A stretch of 64,000 nucleotides of DNA, taken from the NCBI RefSeq assembly GCF_022414575.1, contig NZ_JADWYQ010000032.1, positions 15,336 to 79,335 of the forward strand. The letters run 5' to 3'. Of the stretch, positions 59,684 through 64,000 are shown one piece after another (position 1 is the first letter of the stretch; every line of letters starts with the position of its first letter). Below the pieces are notes generated by a model. The model was given only the letters and a program-made list of their open reading frames with translations. It made no database searches and was not told where the DNA came from. The translations under genes were made by a program, and so were the position numbers. The DNA comes from Streptomyces sp. MUM 178J (lineage in GTDB: Bacteria; Actinomycetota; Actinomycetes; Streptomycetales; Streptomycetaceae).

Positions 59684-61933
59684 TCAGGCCAGCAGACCCG
59701 GAATCGCCTCCTCGTGCGCGGTGCGCAGCTCGGCCAGCGGGATGCGGAACTCGCCCTGCACCTCCACCTCTTCGCCGTCCACGACCCCGATGCGCGTCGC
59801 GGGCAGGCCGCGCGCGCCGCACATGTCGGTGAAACGGAGCTCCTCGCTGCGCGGCACGGCGACGACCGCACGGCCCGCCGACTCGCTGAACAGGAAGGTG
59901 AACGCGGACAGACCGTCCGGGACGACCAGCCGCGCGCCGGCGCCGCCGCGCAGGCACGACTCGACGACCGCCTGGACGAGACCGCCGTCGGAGAGGTCGT
60001 GCGCCGCGTCGATCATGCCGTCGCGGGAGGCGGAGATCAGGATCTCGGCGAGCAGCTTCTCCCGGTCCAGGTCGACGGCCGGAGGCAGTCCGCCCAGATG
60101 GCCGTGGACGACGTCGGACCAGGCCGAGCCGCCGAACTCCTCCTTGGTGTCACCGAGGAGGTAGAGCAGCTGGCCCGCCTCGGCGAAGGCGATCGGCGTG
60201 CGGCGCGTGACGTCGTCGATCACACCGAGAACCGCGACGACGGGCGTCGGATGGATCGCCGTCTCGCCGGTCTGGTTGTAGAGCGAGACATTGCCGCCGG
60301 TGACGGGCGTGCCCAGCTCCTGGCAGCCGTCCGCGAGCCCGCGCGTGGCCTCGGCGAACTGCCACATCACACCCGGGTCCTCAGGCGAACCGAAGTTCAG
60401 ACAGTCCGAGATCGCCAGCGGCCTCGCGCCGGAGGCGGCGACATTGCGGTAGGCCTCCGCCAGCGCGAGCTGCGCTCCGGTGTACGGGTCGAGCTTGGCG
60501 TACCGGCCGTTGCCGTCGGTCGCCATGGCCACGCCGAGGTTGCTCTCCTCGTCGATGCGGACCATGCCCGCGTCCTCGGGCTGTGCGAGCACCGTGTTGC
60601 CCTGCACGAAGCGGTCGTACTGGTCGGTGATCCAGGCCTTGGACGCCTGGTTCGGCGAGCCGACGACCTTGAGCACCTGGGCGCGCAGCTCGTCGGCGCT
60701 CTTCGGACGGGGCAGCTTGGCCGCGTCGTCCGCCTGCAGGGCGTCCTGCCACTCGGGTCGGGCGTAGGGGCGGTGGTAGACCGGGCCCTCATGGGCGACC
60801 GTCCGCGGCGGCACATCCACGATCTGCTCGCCGTGCCAGAAGATCTCCAGCCGCTCGCCCTCGGTCACCTCTCCGATGACGGTGGCGATGACGTCCCACT
60901 TCTCACAGATCGCCATGAAGCGGTCGACGTGCTGCGGCTCGACGATCGCACACATGCGCTCCTGCGACTCGCTCATGAGGATCTCCTCGGGCGAGAGGGT
61001 CGCATCGCGCAGCGGCACGGTGTCGAGCTCGACCCGCATGCCGCCGGAGCCGGCCGAGGCCAGTTCGCTGGTGGCGCAGGACAGGCCGGCGCCGCCGAGG
61101 TCCTGGATGCCCGCGACCAGGTTCTCCTTGAAGATCTCGAGCGTGCACTCGATGAGGAGCTTCTCCTGGAACGGGTCGCCGACCTGGACCGCGGGCCGCT
61201 TGGCCGGACCGGTGCTCTCAAAGGTCTCGGAGGCGAGGACCGAGACGCCGCCGATGCCGTCGCCGCCCGTGCGGGCGCCGTAGAGGATCACCTTGTTGCC
61301 GGGGCCCGACGCCTTGGCGAGATGGATGTCCTCGTGCTTCATCACGCCGATGCACCCGGCGTTGACCAGCGGGTTGCCCTGGTAGCAGGGGTCGAAGACG
61401 ACCTCGCCGCCGATGTTGGGCAGGCCCAGGCAGTTGCCGTAGCCGCCGATGCCCGCGACCACGCCCGGGAGCACCCGCTTGGTGTCCGGGTGGTCGGCAG
61501 CGCCGAAGCGCAGCGGGTCGACGACGGCGACCGGACGCGCGCCCATGGCGAGGATGTCGCGGACGATGCCGCCGACGCCCGTGGCCGCGCCCTGGTAGGG
61601 CTCGATATACGAGGGATGGTTGTGCGACTCGACCTTGAAGGTGACCGCGTACCCCTGGCCGACGTCCACGACGCCCGCGTTCTCGCCGATGCCGACGAGC
61701 AGTGCGTCGGACTCGGGGGCCTTCTCACCGAACTGCTTGAGATGGACCTTGCTGCTCTTGTACGAGCAGTGCTCGGACCACATGACGGAGTACATGGCGA
61801 GTTCGGCGCCGGTCGGACGGCGGTCGAGGATCTCGCGGATACGCTCGTACTCGTCCTTCTTCAGGCCGAGTTCGGCCCATGGCTGCTCGGCGTCCGGGGT
61901 CTCGGTCGCGTGCTTGACTGTGTCGAGGGTCAC
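59684..61933 (-). CDS. purL: Phosphoribosylformylglycinamidine synthase subunit PurL
   Basis: A 749-residue small-type FGAM synthetase, using ATP and ammonia from PurQ to convert FGAR to FGAM. Motifs include [70 protein letters not shown] and [15 protein letters not shown]. The duplicated PurM-like halves are clear (second ATP-binding region near ISDCLNFG). It follows purQ by 85 nt; purS, purQ and purL form one operon and one complex. Confidence 0.97.
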   Translation of the reverse strand: MTLDTVKHATETPDAEQPWAELGLKKDEYERIREILDRRPTGAELAMYSVMWSEHCSYKSSKVHLKQFGEKAPESDALLVGIGENAGVVDVGQGYAVTFKVESHNHPSYIEPYQGAATGVGGIVRDILAMGARPVAVVDPLRFGAADHPDTKRVLPGVVAGIGGYGNCLGLPNIGGEVVFDPCYQGNPLVNAGCIGVMKHEDIHLAKASGPGNKVILYGARTGGDGIGGVSVLASETFESTGPAKRPAVQVGDPFQEKLLIECTLEIFKENLVAGIQDLGGAGLSCATSELASAGSGGMRVELDTVPLRDATLSPEEILMSESQERMCAIVEPQHVDRFMAICEKWDVIATVIGEVTEGERLEIFWHGEQIVDVPPRTVAHEGPVYHRPYARPEWQDALQADDAAKLPRPKSADELRAQVLKVVGSPNQASKAWITDQYDRFVQGNTVLAQPEDAGMVRIDEESNLGVAMATDGNGRYAKLDPYTGAQLALAEAYRNVAASGARPLAISDCLNFGSPEDPGVMWQFAEATRGLADGCQELGTPVTGGNVSLYNQTGETAIHPTPVVAVLGVIDDVTRRTPIAFAEAGQLLYLLGDTKEEFGGSAWSDVVHGHLGGLPPAVDLDREKLLAEILISASRDGMIDAAHDLSDGGLVQAVVESCLRGGAGARLVVPDGLSAFTFLFSESAGRAVVAVPRSEELRFTDMCGARGLPATRIGVVDGEEVEVQGEFRIPLAELRTAHEEAIPGLLA

Positions 61934-62018
61934 GCTCGGTCGCTCCTTCGCGCGTGGTGGTGCTGAGATCGCGAGTCGGGACGCTCGGTCGCTCCCTCGG
62001 CTGTTCCGGCCTCAAGAG

Positions 62019-62753
62019 TCATGCGTTGACCAGCTTCTTCAGGATCGAGGTGAAGAATCCGAGGCCGTCGGTGCGGCCTGTGCCGACGAGCGGTTCGACG
62101 GCGTGCTCGGGGTGCGGCATCAGGCCGACGACATTGCCCGCCTCGTTGGTGATGCCTGCGATGTCCCGCAGCGAGCCGTTCGGGTTCATGTCCAGATAGC
62201 GGAAGACGACGCGGCCCTCCGCCTCCAGCTCGTCCAGGGTCCGCTCGTCCGCGACATACCGGCCGTCGATGTTCTTGAGCGGGATGGAGATCTCCTGGCC
62301 TGCGGCGTAGTCCGAGGTCCAGGCGGTCTCGCTGGTCTCCACCCGCAGCTTCTGGTCGCGGCAGATGAAGTGCAGATGGTTGTTCCGCAGCATCGCCCCG
62401 GGCAGCAGATGCGTCTCGGTGAGCACCTGGAAGCCGTTGCAGATGCCGAGGACCGGCATTCCCGCCCTGGCCTGGTCGATGACCGTCTCCATCAACGGCG
62501 AGAAGCGGGAGATGGCCCCGGCGCGCAGATAGTCGCCGTAGGAGAACCCGCCGGGCAGCACGACGGCGTCGACCTGCTTGAGGTCCTTGTCGCGGTGCCA
62601 CAGCGGCACGGGCTCGGCGCCCGCGATCCGCACGGCACGCAGCGTGTCCCGGTCATCCAGCGTGCCGGGGAACGTGACGACCCCGACGCGGATGTTGCCG
62701 CGACCCGAGGGGCCTTGGTCCGGGGTGGTGGCGGGTGACGGGCGGGCGGTCAC
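62019..62753 (-). CDS. purQ: Phosphoribosylformylglycinamidine synthase subunit PurQ
   Basis: A 244-residue class I glutamine amidotransferase supplying ammonia to PurL. The motifs are [31 protein letters not shown], the nucleophile cysteine in [13 protein letters not shown], and the His/Glu pair in [11 protein letters not shown]. An N-terminal extension of about 20 residues exceeds most relatives. However, the GTG at 62753 overlaps the purS stop (GTGA), which supports it. Confidence 0.95.
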   Translation of the reverse strand: MTARPSPATTPDQGPSGRGNIRVGVVTFPGTLDDRDTLRAVRIAGAEPVPLWHRDKDLKQVDAVVLPGGFSYGDYLRAGAISRFSPLMETVIDQARAGMPVLGICNGFQVLTETHLLPGAMLRNNHLHFICRDQKLRVETSETAWTSDYAAGQEISIPLKNIDGRYVADERTLDELEAEGRVVFRYLDMNPNGSLRDIAGITNEAGNVVGLMPHPEHAVEPLVGTGRTDGLGFFTSILKKLVNA

Positions 62754-63016
62754 GACTCCGCCTTCGCGGGATCGGACTCGACCTTGACGACGAAGTCCTC
62801 GATGACGGTGTTGGCGAGGAACGTTTCGGCCATCTCATGGATGCGGGCGAGGGCGGCCTCGTCGACCGGACCCTCCACCTCCAGCTCGAAGCGCTTTCCC
62901 TGACGTACGTCGGCGATCCCTTCGAAGCCGAGACGGGGCAGTGCGCGCTGCACCGCCTGTCCCTGCGGGTCGAGGATCTCCGGCTTGAGCATGACGTCGA
63001 CTACGACGCGTGCCAC
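62750..63016 (-). CDS. purS: Phosphoribosylformylglycinamidine synthase subunit PurS
   Basis: An 88-residue structural subunit bridging PurL and Pur[45 protein letters not shown] and [14 protein letters not shown] are typical. I chose the GTG at 63016 because GGGAG lies five bases upstream; a GTG at 63022 has no room for a ribosome site. It is first in the purS-purQ-purL operon and divergent from the Lsr2-like gene. Confidence 0.95.
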   Translation of the reverse strand: MARVVVDVMLKPEILDPQGQAVQRALPRLGFEGIADVRQGKRFELEVEGPVDEAALARIHEMAETFLANTVIEDFVVKVESDPAKAES

Positions 63017-63316
63017 TGGCACTCCCGGTGGTGTGTTGCGTGGGCGGTTCCCTCAGCGTACCTGCCCGAGAAATCTACGCGAGTAGATATCCTGGGAAGT
63101 CCCAGCGGAAATCCAGGTAAATATCCCAAGGGGCATAGGGGCGGACACGCGCAGGCAATTGGCCGGGCTTCACATTGCGACGCCCTTGGCTGTACAAAGG
63201 AATACAGAGGAAAGCGGCATCGCCCCCGGCATTGTTGCCGCGACCAGCCGAAAAGCCAGTATCACCGCATGTCAGCAGGTGGACGGCGACGGCGCCGCCA
63301 GAAAGGACCGATATCC
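63017..63316. promoter_or_regulatory. Divergent purS / Lsr2-like promoter region with two adjacent palindromes
   Basis: This 300-nt gap contains two neighbouring inverted repeats: ATCTAC/GTAGAT at 63073-63088 (4-nt spacer) and CTGGGA/TCCCAG at about 63091-63104 (2-nt spacer). Both lie 57-90 nt upstream of the purS start, where a repressor could act on the purine operon. Further right, the DNA is AT-richer (63120-63260), as expected of an Lsr2-autoregulated promoter. Assignments are by eye. Confidence 0.45.
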
Positions 63317-63653
63317 GTGGTTCAGCGAGTAGTGGTTGTGCTCTCCGATGACATCGACGGCGGAGAAGCGGCGGAAACGGTCTCCTTCGGACTGGACGGG
63401 AAGTCGTACGAGATCGACCTCAATCCTGCCAATGCAAAGAAACTGCGCAAGGCCCTGGCGCCCTACGTGTCCGCGGGCCGAAAGCAGTCGAAGGCGTCGA
63501 AGCGCGGCAAGCGCCGCACCGACTACCGACACACCTCCCTCGAGCCGGCGCCGGCGGCGGTCCGGGCCTGGGCGCAGGCCAACAAGATGGACATCCCCAG
63601 CGCGCGGCCGGATCCCCAAGCACGTCTACGAGGCCTTCCGAGAGGCGAGTTGA
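63317..63653 (+). pseudogene. Lsr2-like nucleoid protein gene with 3' frameshift
   Basis: The GTG at 63317 opens VVQRVVVVLSDDIDGGEAAE, SFGLDGKSYEIDL, NPANAKKLRKALAPYV and AVRAWAQANKMDIPSA, the dimerisation domain, linker and first DNA-binding helix of Lsr2. At about 63599-63610 two bases appear lost from a GCGCGCG run. The expected RGRIPKHVYEAFREAS ending, with the RGR minor-groove hook, is in another frame (stop 63651-63653). The unshifted frame instead runs into tRNA-Gly and ends at 63793. By position beside purS this is the second Streptomyces Lsr2 paralogue (SCO4076 type). It is either inactivated, phase-variable or a sequencing error. Confidence 0.8.
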
Positions 63654-63694
63654 GACACCGTCGAGCGCCCCGGGCCGCCCCCCGGGGCACGGAG

Positions 63695-63725
63695 TTGCAC
63701 AGCACCCCCATTGATCGGCTAGAGT
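63695..63725 (+). promoter_or_regulatory. Putative tRNA-Gly promoter
   Basis: TTGCAC at 63695-63700 and TAGAGT at 63720-63725, 19 nt apart, lie 50 nt upstream of tRNA-Gly (TCC). This resembles strong Streptomyces tRNA promoters; the spacing is slightly long. Confidence 0.5.
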
Positions 63726-63775
63726 CTGGAGCACGCCGAGGGGCGAGGCCGAAGGGCCGCAGCCCAGCGCAGCGT

Positions 63776-63847
63776 GCGGGTGTAGTTCAGTAGCAGAACA
63801 TCCCCCTTCCAGGGGGAAGGCGCAGTGTGCAATTCCTGTCACCCGCT
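63776..63847 (+). tRNA. tRNA-Gly (TCC)
   Basis: A 72-nt cloverleaf with anticodon loop CTTCCAG (anticodon TCC). Acceptor GCGGGTG pairs with CACCCGC, and the discriminator is T. The T-arm reads GTGCAATTCC instead of the usual GTTCRAATCC, which is odd but seen in some actinobacterial tRNA-Gly. It reads GGA codons. Confidence 0.93.
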
Positions 63848-63935
63848 CTGTCGTCGCTTTACCGGTTTCCGGCCTGTCCGGTGGATCAGGTATAGTGGCG
63901 CACGCACCGCCCGGTGACAGCCGAGCGGCAGCAAT

Positions 63936-64000
63936 GCGGACGTGGCTCAGTTGGTAGAGCATCACCTTGCCAAGGTGAGGGTCGCGAGTTCGAATCTCGT
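63936..64000 (+). tRNA. tRNA-Gly (GCC), cut by window end
   Basis: The first 65 nt of a tRNA with acceptor strand GCGGACG and anticodon loop TTGCCAA (anticodon GCC). The T-arm starts GAGTTCGAATCTC. The last eight or so bases lie outside the window. A TATAGT -10-like box at 63891-63896 suggests it has its own promoter. Confidence 0.93.

Noticed and set aside
59714..61966. A 750-codon plus-strand frame opposite purL
   Set aside because: Antisense shadow of purL with low-complexity composition.

Overview
This 64 kb window is from a high-GC actinomycete, almost certainly a Streptomyces chromosome. The core genes bldC, valine dehydrogenase, a DUF3073 protein, an Lsr2-like protein next to purS, and hrpA follow the order I remember from the S. 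coelicolor SCO4076-SCO4096 region. GTGA and ATGA start/stop overlaps are common.

Left core (1-15.9 kb): the end of an L-2-hydroxyglutarate oxidase gene, trmB, a PrsW-type membrane protease, an M23 peptidase gene under a c-di-AMP (ydaO-type) riboswitch, and a PP2C/RsbU-type phosphatase. Then come tRNA-fMet, galE-ugd (the ugd product lacks its catalytic cysteine), tRNA-Lys, a DEAD-box RNA helicase, a lipoprotein, and a translationally coupled metallopeptidase-crcB-crcB operon. A metallophosphoesterase and a tRNA-Glu/Asp/Phe cluster end this part.

Accessory island (about 15.9-42.9 kb): this lies between the Glu-Asp-Phe tRNA cluster and a second copy of it whose tRNA-Glu is reduced to its 3' end. 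Its left edge holds a PemK/MazF-RHH toxin-antitoxin pair and a decayed nphT7 (acetoacetyl-CoA synthase) gene. Its right edge holds an IS256-type transposase fragment. Inside, nearly all genes run on the minus strand. A phenazine set (phzB, C, D, E, F, G, with PhzF fused to an extra N-terminal domain) is followed by a Baeyer-Villiger-type monooxygenase, a small ABM-type protein, a PhzS-like monooxygenase, a UbiA prenyltransferase and a polyprenyl diphosphate synthase. A full mevalonate operon (mevalonate kinase, diphosphomevalonate decarboxylase, phosphomevalonate kinase, type II IPP isomerase, HMG-CoA reductase, HMG-CoA synthase) and an MMPL transporter complete it. The mevalonate genes would supply C5 units, the synthase a prenyl chain, and UbiA would attach it to a phenazine. 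PhzS plus an N-prenyltransferase suggests an N-terpenyl phenazin-1-one, the terpenyl counterpart of pyocyanin; this product is inference. An ECF42-type sigma factor and its DGPF partner sit at the upstream end. A catalytically degraded transposase and an IS630-type remnant split the mevalonate genes from MMPL/nphT7.

Right core (42.9-64 kb): tRNA-Asp/Phe, a CcdA-DsbA redox pair with a small secreted protein, hrpA, a third identical tRNA-Asp, a small CxxC protein, bldC, a conserved hypothetical, valine dehydrogenase and DUF3073. Purine genes purM-purF and purS-purQ-purL follow, interspersed with a META-domain lipoprotein, a maleylpyruvate-isomerase-like protein and a SnoaL-like protein. The window ends with a frameshifted Lsr2-like gene and two tRNA-Gly genes, the last cut by the window edge.
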